DNA of 64,000 nt, from contig NZ_JARGYD010000003.1 of NCBI RefSeq assembly GCF_029168315.1, positions 310,001 through 374,000 on the forward strand. Direction: 5' to 3'. Positions 16,328 to 24,163 of this stretch are shown here, piece by piece (the stretch's first letter is position 1; every line of letters starts with the position of its first letter). Origin of the DNA: Psychromarinibacter halotolerans. Lineage in GTDB: Bacteria > Pseudomonadota > Alphaproteobacteria > Rhodobacterales > Rhodobacteraceae. The notes beneath the pieces are model-generated. The model was not told where the DNA came from, did no database searches, and saw nothing but the letters and a program-made list of their open reading frames with translations. The position numbers and the translations under genes were made by a program.

Positions 16328-17293
16328 CTACTGACTCCAACAGCGCCGCTGGATCCACGTAGCGGCCCTAGCAATACAAAGTTCGTATAGTTCCGGGTAA
16401 TGCATATCTGATGGCGCCGCGCGCATCATAGCATTCAACACAAAACTTGGCTTCACGCCCAGATCCAATAAGTACAGCGAAACCTGGGCGTAAACAGGAT
16501 GATCCGACGGGACGGCGCGCCCGTTCGACGAAACCTGATGAAATCCTAGTTTTGGATACGGCGACCAGATGCGTCGCTCGACGCCCGCTACAAAGATCAA
16601 CGGACAGGCGGAATAGCAGTTGGATGCTAAAGAAGTATCTAACCCGAGTCTCCTAATCAAACGCCCTGCGCGTAGGGCATCGGATACGCTCCCTCCTCCA
16701 CTACCAAGTGCGACGGTCGTGGTTTGGGGGTTTTCCGCCAACCACTTTGAAAAGCGAACAAAGAAACCGTCTTCAATCTCTCCTATTACAGATAAGTACT
16801 CATCGTTCTGTCGAAACAGCGCATCGGGTTCATCGATAGATAAATAGGCAATATTCGGAATTCCGAACTGACCCAAGCAATCAAGGTTCCAAATATGTGC
16901 CAGCTCTACGCGTGATTTTTCCCGAAGAGACGAAGCTACAGAAGCCCAGTTCGACAGCCATATTGAGTAGGCCTGCAGATCATGTAAGCCATCTTCGTCA
17001 AGGTCTTCATGGAGTTGAGGCTCGGGGAACAATGGCAAACTTGTGGTATATTGCTCAAGACCAAGCAGTCTTCCGGCTACTTCGCAGGTATGCCTTGGAA
17101 TGCCTAGCTCGTTGAGAAAGGTACCTGCTGATATGAACGCTCCGTGGGAAATGGCAAAGTCCCAGTAGATTCTAGATTTCTCGCGGCTTGCGGCAATCTC
17201 ATCATCCCACGTGTCTGCGAGCGACAAACCACCCCAGGCCGAAGATAAGAAAATCGCAAGGACGTGAGAGACTAATTGCCGAGAGAACCACAT
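16328..17293 (-). CDS. Exported Clp/crotonase-fold protein, lower-GC insert
   Basis: 321 residues from the ATG at 17293 (a TTG lies 9 bp earlier). The N-terminal hydrophobic segment WFSRQLVSHVLAIFLSSAWG is a likely signal peptide. The C-terminal half has a ClpP/SppA-like pattern: VALGSGGGSVSDALRAGRLI, then NCYSACPLIFVAGVERR with the candidate nucleophile Ser, then LGFHQ with the candidate catalytic His. It resembles a family of predicted periplasmic Clp-fold proteins. Base composition is unlike its neighbours: two 60-base rows count 43 and 48 percent GC, against 70 percent in a row of the DUF6638 gene. It ends 2 bp before DUF6638, so it is joined to the operon although probably acquired. Confidence 0.72.
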   Translation of the reverse strand: MWFSRQLVSHVLAIFLSSAWGGLSLADTWDDEIAASREKSRIYWDFAISHGAFISAGTFLNELGIPRHTCEVAGRLLGLEQYTTSLPLFPEPQLHEDLDEDGLHDLQAYSIWLSNWASVASSLREKSRVELAHIWNLDCLGQFGIPNIAYLSIDEPDALFRQNDEYLSVIGEIEDGFFVRFSKWLAENPQTTTVALGSGGGSVSDALRAGRLIRRLGLDTSLASNCYSACPLIFVAGVERRIWSPYPKLGFHQVSSNGRAVPSDHPVYAQVSLYLLDLGVKPSFVLNAMMRAAPSDMHYPELYELCIARAATWIQRRCWSQ

Positions 17294-17303
17294 AATAGCC
17301 AAC

Positions 17304-17675
17304 CTATCGGTGCTGCGCCTTGTCGCGCCCTTTGCGCTTCTCTACCAACTGCGCCAGCCCCAGCCACGTCAGCAGCAGCACCGGCACCCACGCCACTGCC
17401 GCCGTGCCGGACAGCCTGAGAAAGAACAATCCGGTCGCCAACGGCGCGTCGCCGAAGGCCGCGCCGACCGCGACCCCGCCGATGGCATAGATCACCGCGA
17501 ACACCACCGCGCCGGCCAGCAACACCATCCCGGCCGACGCCCAGATCGCTACCGCGACCTCCCACTGGCGACGGCTCCCCCGCGGCAGCATGACGATCGG
17601 CACGATGATCGCCAGCACGCCCAAGAGGATAAGCGGAACGCCAGTGTTCAGAAAGGATATAGGTTCGGTGTGGAT
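17304..17675 (-). CDS. Small polytopic membrane protein, start uncertain
   Basis: About 123 residues with three transmembrane segments (LILLGVLAIIVPIVM; MVLLAGAVVFAVIYAIGGVA; WVPVLLLTWLGLAQL) and a basic tail EKRKGRDKAQHR. The only ordinary start in frame is an ATG at 17804, which would overlap the upstream gene by 110 bp and add an implausible Arg/Ser-rich leader. GGGGAG at 17683-17688 lies 7 bp from an ATC at 17675 just after the upstream stop, so either a rare ATC start is used or the ATG has mutated. Family not recognised. Confidence 0.6.
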   Translation of the reverse strand: MHTEPISFLNTGVPLILLGVLAIIVPIVMLPRGSRRQWEVAVAIWASAGMVLLAGAVVFAVIYAIGGVAVGAAFGDAPLATGLFFLRLSGTAAVAWVPVLLLTWLGLAQLVEKRKGRDKAQHR

Positions 17676-17694
17676 CTTAGGTCTCCCCGGCCTG

Positions 17695-18042
17695 TCACTC
17701 TTGTCCCACGACGGTTCGATCCGGTGGACCCTCGGCTTGCGGATGCGCGATCCCCGCGTGGCCCTTGACCGCGACCAGTACGGTAACCGGTCCCCATGCG
17801 ACAACGGTCAACACGGCTGCGAAGGACACGAAGGCAGCCGCATCCGCGGCCTCGCGCAGGCTCAGCCCATTCGAAACGAAATACAGGCCGACCGCGATCA
17901 AAGTGGCAAGCGGCACGACGCACGCGCTGACGAGAAACGCACAGATACCGCGCCCCGGTCCCGTCGCAGGGCCGAACCGTGCAAAACCGGCACCGACGAC
18001 CAGCGCCAGAAGAACATGGAAAAGTCCAAGCAGAACGATCAT
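17695..18042 (-). CDS. Small membrane protein, unknown function
   Basis: 115 residues with about three transmembrane segments: LLGLFHVLLALVVGAGFARF, GICAFLVSACVVPLATLIAV and AAFVSFAAVLTVVAWGPVTV. A short polar tail ends in PPDRTVVGQE. Its ATG overlaps the stop of the AAA+ ATPase gene in an ATGA, which indicates translational coupling. It probably forms a membrane component with the next small membrane protein. Family not recognised. Confidence 0.75.
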   Translation of the reverse strand: MIVLLGLFHVLLALVVGAGFARFGPATGPGRGICAFLVSACVVPLATLIAVGLYFVSNGLSLREAADAAAFVSFAAVLTVVAWGPVTVLVAVKGHAGIAHPQAEGPPDRTVVGQE

Positions 18043-19973
18043 TCCCTGCCCTCGGCATAGCGCCGCCGGGCTTCTTCCTGCCGGCCAAAGTCGCGGACCA
18101 TCGCCTCGATCGCGACCTCGTCCGACTTGTCAGCATAGCGGAATTCGCTGTCGGCGTAGCGGTTCACCTCTTGGATCACCATGTCGACGGTGATCGGCTG
18201 CCGCATGTCTTCCAGCATCTTCAGTTTCTCGTCGTAAGGCTTGAACAGGAACAGGTCCGGCTGTTCCATCCATTCGTCGGGCAGCTCGAAATCCATTGCC
18301 CGCACCTTCACCGCGTCGGTGATGTTCTTGATCGCCCGCCCGGTGAACCGTTCGTCCGCCTCTTGAATGCCCTTCAGGTAGGTGCCGATCTTCGCGATGG
18401 TGTCCAGCTTGCCCAGCTTCGCCTCGGTCGCGTCCCACACGCGCATCAGCCCGTCTTCCTGCGGCCGCCCATGCTGTTCGAAGGACCGAGCGACGGCCTT
18501 CTTGATCTCCTGCGCGGCATACAACTCGTGGTCGCCCAGCGGGATGTCGTGCCGCTTGCCCAGCAGCAGCGCAAGGATGTCGACATAGTCGTCCCGTGTC
18601 TGCGGCCCGTCCACAAGGAACCGCGCCCCGGCCCGCTGGCGCAGGGCATCGTCCACGTTCTCGGGATAGTTCGAGAACATGCCGAAGGTGCAGTTGCCGC
18701 GCACCACGGTGTTGGCGCCCGCGAAGGCCTCCATCAGCACCGCCGTGACCTCTTGCTGACCGGCCGAGGACTGGCGGTCGCCGCGCTTGCCCGCGATCTG
18801 GTCGATGTCGTCGACGGTGCCGAAGCCGATCACGTTCGGATCCAGCACGTTGTCGATGAAGGCGCGGGCGTTCTGCCCCGACTTGCCCTGATAGCTGTCG
18901 ATGTTGTCGATGCCGAAGTTCTGATAGCGGAACGGGTAGCCCGCGTTCAGGCAGTACTCGTTGATCAGCCCCGCCATCATCTGGATCAGGGTTGTCTTGC
19001 CGGTGCCGGGCTTGCCGTCGCCCATGAAGGTGAAGATGAACCCGCCCATCTCGGCGAAGGGGTTCAGCTTGCGCTCGAAGTCGTAGGCCATCAGCATCTT
19101 GGCCAGCTTCATCGCCTGATACTTGGCGATGTGGTTGCCCACCACCTCGTTCGGCTTCTTGAACTGCATGGTCAGAGCTGTGCCCTTCGCCTTCCGCGCC
19201 GGGCTGAAGCCTTGAATGGTGAAATCGTCCGCCTCGACCCGCCAACTGGCGCCGGTGAAGGCGCCCAGCCGTGGCGCGGTCTGCGCCCGCAGGCCCACTT
19301 TCTCCATCAGCGTCTCGGCGAAAGCCAGCACGACCGCCACGATCTTCGCCTCGCCGTCCGCGAAACGCTCCAGATCCTGATCCAGCTCCCAAAGGGCGCC
19401 GTGCAGGGCAAGCTGCGCGTTGTCGGTCAGCATCTCGTCGATGCCGCCCAACTCGACGGTGACCTCCGAGGCCGAGGACGCCAGAAGAAACGCCACGCCG
19501 TTTGCGAAGGTGTACAACACCGCAAGCGCCTCGGCCTGCAACAGCTCGGCGAACTCGGCAGAGCGCGCCTGCGGCAACCGGCCCTCAAGGTTTTCCTTCT
19601 TCAACGCCGTCAGGCCGGTGGCCTCGGAAAACCCGTCACCCACGGCCAATGCGATGGCGATGGCGCGGCGCAGCGACTGCATCACCGTCGCCTGCACCGG
19701 CGACACCAGCGCATCGCCGCCGTCCGAGCTTTCGATCCGCTCCAGCAGACGCACCCCCTCGGGCCGTGCGGTCGACCGCGTCACCAGCCCCGGCGTGGTC
19801 GACCGGAACCGCCGCCGCGTGCCGATCCCGCTGGACCGCTCCGGCTGCGGCGCCTCGCCCGGTTTCGCGATCCGCGGCGTGTGGTCGAAACCTTCCAGCA
19901 TCGCCACGGCGGCATCGTAATGCGCGCGGATCTCCTCCTCGCGCAGTTCCATCTGATCGCCCGAAACGCTCAT
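18039..19973 (-). CDS. AAA+ family ATPase of an uncharacterised cluster
   Basis: 644 residues. The N-terminal 300 residues are helical and lack known motifs; a basic patch STTPGLVTRSTARPEG lies near residue 60. The AAA+ module begins about residue 300. Walker A is MGDGKPGTGKTTLIQ at about 318, Walker B is GTVDDIDQIAG at about 388, and the region near YPENVDDALRQRAGARF resembles sensor/arginine-finger sequence. There is no signal peptide, so it is cytosolic. It is probably a remodelling ATPase acting on a partner encoded nearby. The gene overlaps the downstream membrane-protein gene by 4 bp. Confidence 0.82.
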   Translation of the reverse strand: MSVSGDQMELREEEIRAHYDAAVAMLEGFDHTPRIAKPGEAPQPERSSGIGTRRRFRSTTPGLVTRSTARPEGVRLLERIESSDGGDALVSPVQATVMQSLRRAIAIALAVGDGFSEATGLTALKKENLEGRLPQARSAEFAELLQAEALAVLYTFANGVAFLLASSASEVTVELGGIDEMLTDNAQLALHGALWELDQDLERFADGEAKIVAVVLAFAETLMEKVGLRAQTAPRLGAFTGASWRVEADDFTIQGFSPARKAKGTALTMQFKKPNEVVGNHIAKYQAMKLAKMLMAYDFERKLNPFAEMGGFIFTFMGDGKPGTGKTTLIQMMAGLINEYCLNAGYPFRYQNFGIDNIDSYQGKSGQNARAFIDNVLDPNVIGFGTVDDIDQIAGKRGDRQSSAGQQEVTAVLMEAFAGANTVVRGNCTFGMFSNYPENVDDALRQRAGARFLVDGPQTRDDYVDILALLLGKRHDIPLGDHELYAAQEIKKAVARSFEQHGRPQEDGLMRVWDATEAKLGKLDTIAKIGTYLKGIQEADERFTGRAIKNITDAVKVRAMDFELPDEWMEQPDLFLFKPYDEKLKMLEDMRQPITVDMVIQEVNRYADSEFRYADKSDEVAIEAMVRDFGRQEEARRRYAEGRE

Positions 19974-19983
19974 CTCGAAATCC

Positions 19984-20046
19984 GTTCTTCTTCTGTCTTC
20001 AAATATCCTGGGGGAGGCGCCGCAGGCGCCGGGGGCAAAGCCCCCT
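19984..20046. repeat. Rhodobacteraceae-type intergenic hairpin repeat
   Basis: The sequence runs ttcttctgtcttcaaatatcc and then into two adjacent stems: GGCGCC-gca-GGCGCC (20016-20030) and GGGGGC-aaa-GCCCCC (20031-20045). From memory, closely similar AATATCC plus GC-rich hairpin elements recur between genes in this family. It lies between two co-oriented cluster genes and could act as an mRNA stabiliser or partial terminator. Confidence 0.6.
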
Positions 20047-20106
20047 CTTCGCGAACGACAGGCCCAATCGCCTGCGCCGGCGGCGCGCAGTATCGCCGCC
20101 CGCCGC

Positions 20107-21249
20107 TCATCGGTAGCTCACCACCTGCCCGCTGCGCGACACCACGAACTTGCGCACGTCACGAAAGCCGGGCGGGTTCTTCTCGGCCAGCACCTGAAAG
20201 GGACGCGCAGGCATGATGATCGACCGTTCGGTCGCAGTCGCCCCGGTGTCGACGCCCCGGCCCGCGAAGGGGTCCAGCGCGAAGATCTCGCGTTCCACGG
20301 TGCCGAACCAGCCCGACCGCTCGCGTTCGACCCGCTCGCTTTCCAGCCGTTCCTCGGTCCAGGCCAGCGCCCAGTCCTGCCCTTCCGGCGCGCGGGCCTC
20401 TTCCAGCACATCGTGGATCGGTCCGGTCTGCAGCGTGTAGGCGGCCGAGTACATCGGGCCGATGTGGAACCGTCGCAGCCGCTTGGGGTGCAGATCGTCG
20501 AAATCGCGGTCGAAGCCCTGCGCGATGGTCAGAAGCTTTAGCCCGTTCAGCGACTGCGCCATCAGGTGCGCCTGCGCCTCGGGCCAGCGGCGGTCGTCCA
20601 CCGGCAGCCCGCGCGCGCCGCTGTCCTCGACCTCCAGCAGGTAGACCGCGGGCAGGTTCACCTGACTGTCGTAGACCGCCCAATGCAAAAGATAGCTGCG
20701 CCGCTGCGGCCCGATATCGCCCAGCCACTGCGCTTGCGGGTGGTTCTGCGCCCAGAACATCCCGTCGCGTTCCAGCGCCTCGTAGTACAGCCGCTGCGAC
20801 ATCGCGAATTGCAGCTTGGTCGGGATCGTCAGGTCGCCCACGATCTGCCGGATCATCTCGTCCTTCAGGGTCGCGGTGCTCATGGTGCCCGCCAGATGCC
20901 GCGACGCCTGCTGGGCATCGTTCGCCATCGTCAGCAGTTCGCGGAATACCGGGAACCCGCTTTCCGTCCGGTCGATGGCGATAGAACCGAAGAACGTGCC
21001 GGTGTCGCGGCCGGTCATCAGGTACTTCAGGCTCAGCGCCTCGAACGTCGCCGCCAGCGCCTGAACGTAGCCGCCCAGCACCTTGACGTCGTACTTCGTC
21101 AGGCCGCGTTCCTGCTCCATCACCGCTGCGACACGGGCCAAATGGCCGGTGATCGTCTCGAACTTCTGGAAATACCGGCGTGCCGCGAAAGTGTCGGTCA
21201 ACCCGGCATGGTCGCGGGACAGGTCCGCTCCGGTGACGCCTTCACTCAT
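20107..21249 (-). CDS. Conserved soluble protein of the AAA+ cluster, unknown function
   Basis: 380 residues, mostly helical, with no signal peptide or transmembrane helix. Notable stretches are RRYFQKFETITGHLARVAAV, DVKVLGGYVQALAATFEALS, LQFAMSQRLYYEALERDGMF and HIGPMYSAAYTLQTGPIHDV; it ends in RKFVVSRSGQVVSYR. I do not recognise a family. The gene start overlaps the 3' end of the 78-residue membrane-protein gene by 8 bp and is followed by a repeat and the AAA+ gene, so it is part of the same unit. A scaffold or ATPase-partner role is inference only. Confidence 0.75.
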   Translation of the reverse strand: MSEGVTGADLSRDHAGLTDTFAARRYFQKFETITGHLARVAAVMEQERGLTKYDVKVLGGYVQALAATFEALSLKYLMTGRDTGTFFGSIAIDRTESGFPVFRELLTMANDAQQASRHLAGTMSTATLKDEMIRQIVGDLTIPTKLQFAMSQRLYYEALERDGMFWAQNHPQAQWLGDIGPQRRSYLLHWAVYDSQVNLPAVYLLEVEDSGARGLPVDDRRWPEAQAHLMAQSLNGLKLLTIAQGFDRDFDDLHPKRLRRFHIGPMYSAAYTLQTGPIHDVLEEARAPEGQDWALAWTEERLESERVERERSGWFGTVEREIFALDPFAGRGVDTGATATERSIIMPARPFQVLAEKNPPGFRDVRKFVVSRSGQVVSYR

Positions 21250-21478
21250 CGCGCCGCGCCTCGCGTTCGAGGAACCAGTTCCTCATGCTTCCGGGCAAGA
21301 ACCCGCCGTAACGGAACCGGGTCAGCCGGGCGGTGATAAAGGCCAGCCCCAGCATCACCGGCACGACAAGCACGTACAACAGCACCTCGTCCGGCAGGAT
21401 CTGCGGCAGGACGAGATAGGCGACAAGCAGGCCCAGAAGCACGCCAAGCGGCCAGAGCGGTTTGCTCTTCCCCGTCAT
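21242..21478 (-). CDS. Small two-helix membrane protein of the AAA+ cluster
   Basis: 78 residues from the ATG at 21478 (MTGKSKPLWPLGVLLGLLVA); the longer frame to 21523 would run into the upstream gene. Two transmembrane segments (LGVLLGLLVAYLVLPQI; LLYVLVVPVMLGLAFITARL) are followed by an Arg-rich tail NWFLEREARRDE. It starts 7 bp after the coiled-coil gene stop and overlaps the next gene by 8 bp. Family not recognised. Confidence 0.75.
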   Translation of the reverse strand: MTGKSKPLWPLGVLLGLLVAYLVLPQILPDEVLLYVLVVPVMLGLAFITARLTRFRYGGFLPGSMRNWFLEREARRDE

Positions 21479-21485
21479 GAAAGGC

Positions 21486-22562
21486 TCACGCCCCGTACAG
21501 GTTCTTGTCGTGCTTCTCGACAATCTGCTGGAAGCGGCGGGCGAAGCGTTCGTCCGCCTTGGCCTTTTGCTCCAGCACCTTGCGGGCGAAGACCATGTGA
21601 TCCTCGTGAGCCTCCATCATGTCGGCCATCCGCTGGTTCGTCGCGGTGCCGATGGCGGCCATCGCGGCCTGCGCTTCCTTGTCCGTCTCGACCCCGATCT
21701 CGTTGATCCGGTGCGCGACGTCCTGCTGCTGCGCGGTCTTCAGCGACTTGGTCAGGGCATCGTACAGCACAACGCGCTGCTTCGTGTCAGTCTGCAACTT
21801 GTTGATCAGCACCATTTGCGTCGCCGCCTGGTTCTGCAGGCTGTCGACCCAGGTTTTGCCCTTCTCGATGTAGCGTTCCAGCGTCTGGCTTTTCGCCAGC
21901 TTCACCTGCTCCTGCTGCACCATCTCGTTGTACTTGGCGTTCATCGCCGCCAGTTCGCCTTCCAGCTTCGTGCGGGCGGCGGCGTCCTGTTCGACGCTGA
22001 TCTTGCTCTCAAGCTCGATGATCTTCGGATCCATCGACGCGATCTCGACGCGCAGCGCCTCAAGCTCGCTGACCACGGCCTCGCGCTCGTCCAACGTGCC
22101 GGAAAGGTTGGTTTCCACCCGGCCCTTGTGGTCGTTCAGCACGTCCAGCTGGTTTTCCAGCAGCTTCACGATGGTGTCGGACTTGCCGATCAGGTCCTGC
22201 AGCTTGTCGTCGATATTGGCGGTGCGGATGCGTTCCTGCCGCATCGAGTCCGCTTTGCCCTTGGCGAAAATGCCGACGAAGCTTTCCCAGCCCGTCTTGT
22301 TGCGCATCTCGTCAAAGTCCTGACTGAACCCGGCGGTCACGTCGTCGAGGCCCATGATCAGCTCGGCGATGTTGGCGTTCATCAGCTCGGTGTGGGAATG
22401 CACGTCGTCCAGCGTCGCGTTCTCGATGTCGATCGAGATGTCGTCGCCCGACTTGGCCTTGGCCCCCATCGTCTCGACCCGGCTGGTCAGTTCGGAAATC
22501 TTTGCCTGCGCCTCGGCCACCTCGGCCTGGCTTTTGCGCACCTGGGCGTCAAAATCGCTCAT
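21486..22562 (-). CDS. Long coiled-coil protein of the AAA+ cluster
   Basis: 358 residues, almost entirely alpha-helical, with heptad-like Leu/Ala/Glu/Lys patterns. Coiled coils are at about 5-35 (AEVAEAQAKISELTSRVE), 140-250 (EREAVVSELEALRVEIASMD; KISVEQDAAARTKLEGELAA) and the C-terminus (HMVFARKVLEQKAKADERFA). A central GWESFVGIFAKGKADSMRQ may bind a partner. It has no signal peptide. It distantly resembles TelA/PspA-like coiled-coil membrane-stress proteins, but I could not confirm this. It is the first gene of the cluster, with 184 bp to creatinase. Confidence 0.75.
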   Translation of the reverse strand: MSDFDAQVRKSQAEVAEAQAKISELTSRVETMGAKAKSGDDISIDIENATLDDVHSHTELMNANIAELIMGLDDVTAGFSQDFDEMRNKTGWESFVGIFAKGKADSMRQERIRTANIDDKLQDLIGKSDTIVKLLENQLDVLNDHKGRVETNLSGTLDEREAVVSELEALRVEIASMDPKIIELESKISVEQDAAARTKLEGELAAMNAKYNEMVQQEQVKLAKSQTLERYIEKGKTWVDSLQNQAATQMVLINKLQTDTKQRVVLYDALTKSLKTAQQQDVAHRINEIGVETDKEAQAAMAAIGTATNQRMADMMEAHEDHMVFARKVLEQKAKADERFARRFQQIVEKHDKNLYGA

Positions 22563-22660
22563 CGCTGTCCTCGCGTCGCAAATGAAGTCTTCTATCTGCG
22601 GGATGTTTACCCCGCTTTGTTTATCAGGTCATCCCGTTTCCGCCCGGTTTCAAGGGGGCA

Positions 22661-22686
22661 CAAGGGTCGGGATTTCCCGACCCTTG
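22661..22686. repeat. Perfect 12-bp inverted repeat between creatinase and the coiled-coil gene
   Basis: The arms CAAGGGTCGGGA (22661-22672) and TCCCGACCCTTG (22675-22686) are separated by only 2 nt. It lies 60 bp past the creatinase stop and 98 bp upstream of the coiled-coil gene start. No T run follows on either strand, so it may be an intrinsic-like terminator or an operator for the cluster. Confidence 0.5.
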
Positions 22687-22746
22687 ACAGCAGGCTGTGG
22701 CCGAAATCAGGCACTTGACCGGCGTTTTACGGGGTTCCGGCAGGCC

Positions 22747-23964
22747 TCAGCCGACGCAGTTGAAGCCCGGACCATAGGGGTAGCCGGTGATATTTTCGGC
22801 CCCGTCTTCCGTGACGACAAGGATGTCGTGTTCGCGATAGCCGCCCGCGCCGGGCTGGCCGTCGGGGATGGTCAGCATCGGCTCCATCGACACGACCATG
22901 CCTGGCCGAAGCACGGTGTCGATGTCCTCGCGCAGTTCCAGCCCGGCCTCGCGCCCGTAATAGTGGGACAGGATGCCGAAGGAATGGCCGTAACCGAAGC
23001 TTCTGTATTGCAGCAGGTCGCGCTCGGCGAAGAACGCGTTGATCTGCGCCGTGATGCCCGAACAGGTGGCACCCGGCCGGATCAGCGACAGCCCAAGTTC
23101 ATGAGCCCCGACATTGGCGTTCCACATCTCAAGCGAAGCGTCGTCGGGTTCGCCGACGAACAGCGTGCGTTCCAGCGCTGTGTAATAGCCCGAGATCATC
23201 GGGAAGGCGTTCAGCGACAGGATATCGCCTCGCTGCAACCGGCGCGCGGTGACCGGGTTGTGGGCGCCGTCGGTGTTCAGCCCCGACTGGAACCAGACCC
23301 ACGTGTCGCGATACTCGGCGTCGGGGAAGCGGCTGGCGATCTCCAGTTCCATCGCGTCCCGCCCCGCCATCGCCACGTCGATCTCGCGCGTGCCCTCTCG
23401 GATCGCGTCGCGGATAGCATAGCCGCCCACGTCCGCCACGGCGGCCCCGGCGCGGATCAGGTCGATCTCGGCGGGCGATTTCATCATCCGCTGGCGCATC
23501 GTTGCCGGGGCGATGTCGACCATCTCGGACGGCGACAGGAAGGCGGTCATCGCCGTTTGCGCGGCAAGCGTCATGTGATCGCCTTCGATCCCGACGCGCC
23601 GCCCTTCGCCCGCAACGCTGCGGATCGCGCGCCAGTAATTGTCACGCGCCCAGTCGGTGTAGGTGATGTTGTCGCCGTGGCACCGCCGCCACGGCTGCCC
23701 CGCGTCGATCCCCGCCGAGATGGTCACGGACTCGGTCGCGGTCACCACGAGGCCGTAGGGCCGGCCGAAGCTGCAATACAGAAAGCCCGAGTAATAGGCG
23801 ATGTTCTGCATCGAGGTCAGCACGGCAACCTCGACACCGGCCTCGGCCATCGCGGCCCGCAGCCCGGTCAGCCGGGCGTCGTACTCGTCGGACGAAAACG
23901 GCAGCGGAACCTTGTCGCCGCCATTGTGAAAACGGAAGAATTCCGGACGTTCGGTCATTGTCAT
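22747..23964 (-). CDS. Creatinase (creatine amidinohydrolase)
   Basis: 405 residues from the ATG at 23964 (MTMTERPEFFRFHNGGDKVP), with AGGAG 5 bp upstream; the longer frame to 24327 is antisense to the SDR gene. Creatinase hydrolyses creatine to sarcosine and urea in the cytosol. It has the pita-bread fold of M24 peptidases. SMQNIAYYSGFLYCSFGRPY and the DAGQPWRRCHGDNITYTDWA segment are creatinase hallmarks. At two metal-ligand positions of true M24 peptidases this protein has Asn and Ala (GDILSLNAF, YYTALERT), as expected for a metal-free creatinase. No sarcosine oxidase or creatininase gene is in the window. Confidence 0.9.
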   Translation of the reverse strand: MTMTERPEFFRFHNGGDKVPLPFSSDEYDARLTGLRAAMAEAGVEVAVLTSMQNIAYYSGFLYCSFGRPYGLVVTATESVTISAGIDAGQPWRRCHGDNITYTDWARDNYWRAIRSVAGEGRRVGIEGDHMTLAAQTAMTAFLSPSEMVDIAPATMRQRMMKSPAEIDLIRAGAAVADVGGYAIRDAIREGTREIDVAMAGRDAMELEIASRFPDAEYRDTWVWFQSGLNTDGAHNPVTARRLQRGDILSLNAFPMISGYYTALERTLFVGEPDDASLEMWNANVGAHELGLSLIRPGATCSGITAQINAFFAERDLLQYRSFGYGHSFGILSHYYGREAGLELREDIDTVLRPGMVVSMEPMLTIPDGQPGAGGYREHDILVVTEDGAENITGYPYGPGFNCVG

Positions 23965-24163
23965 TCGATCTCCTGAACAAGCCCCGACCGCCAAGCCGGG
24001 GATCATCGGGTTCCCGGCGTACAGGACACTGCTGTGGAAGATCGCCGAAGACGCCATCTTCGGGATGCGCGGATCTTGCCCCCGGGCATGACAAGGGGCA
24101 AGCCCTCTTGCGCGCAGGCGCGGCCCGCCCCAGTCTGACCGCCAGCGAAACGGGAGAACAGGC

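Noticed and set aside
17979..20216. 745-codon plus-strand open frame
   Set aside because: Antisense of the AAA+ ATPase gene; low-complexity Arg/His/Leu translation and no ribosome-binding site.
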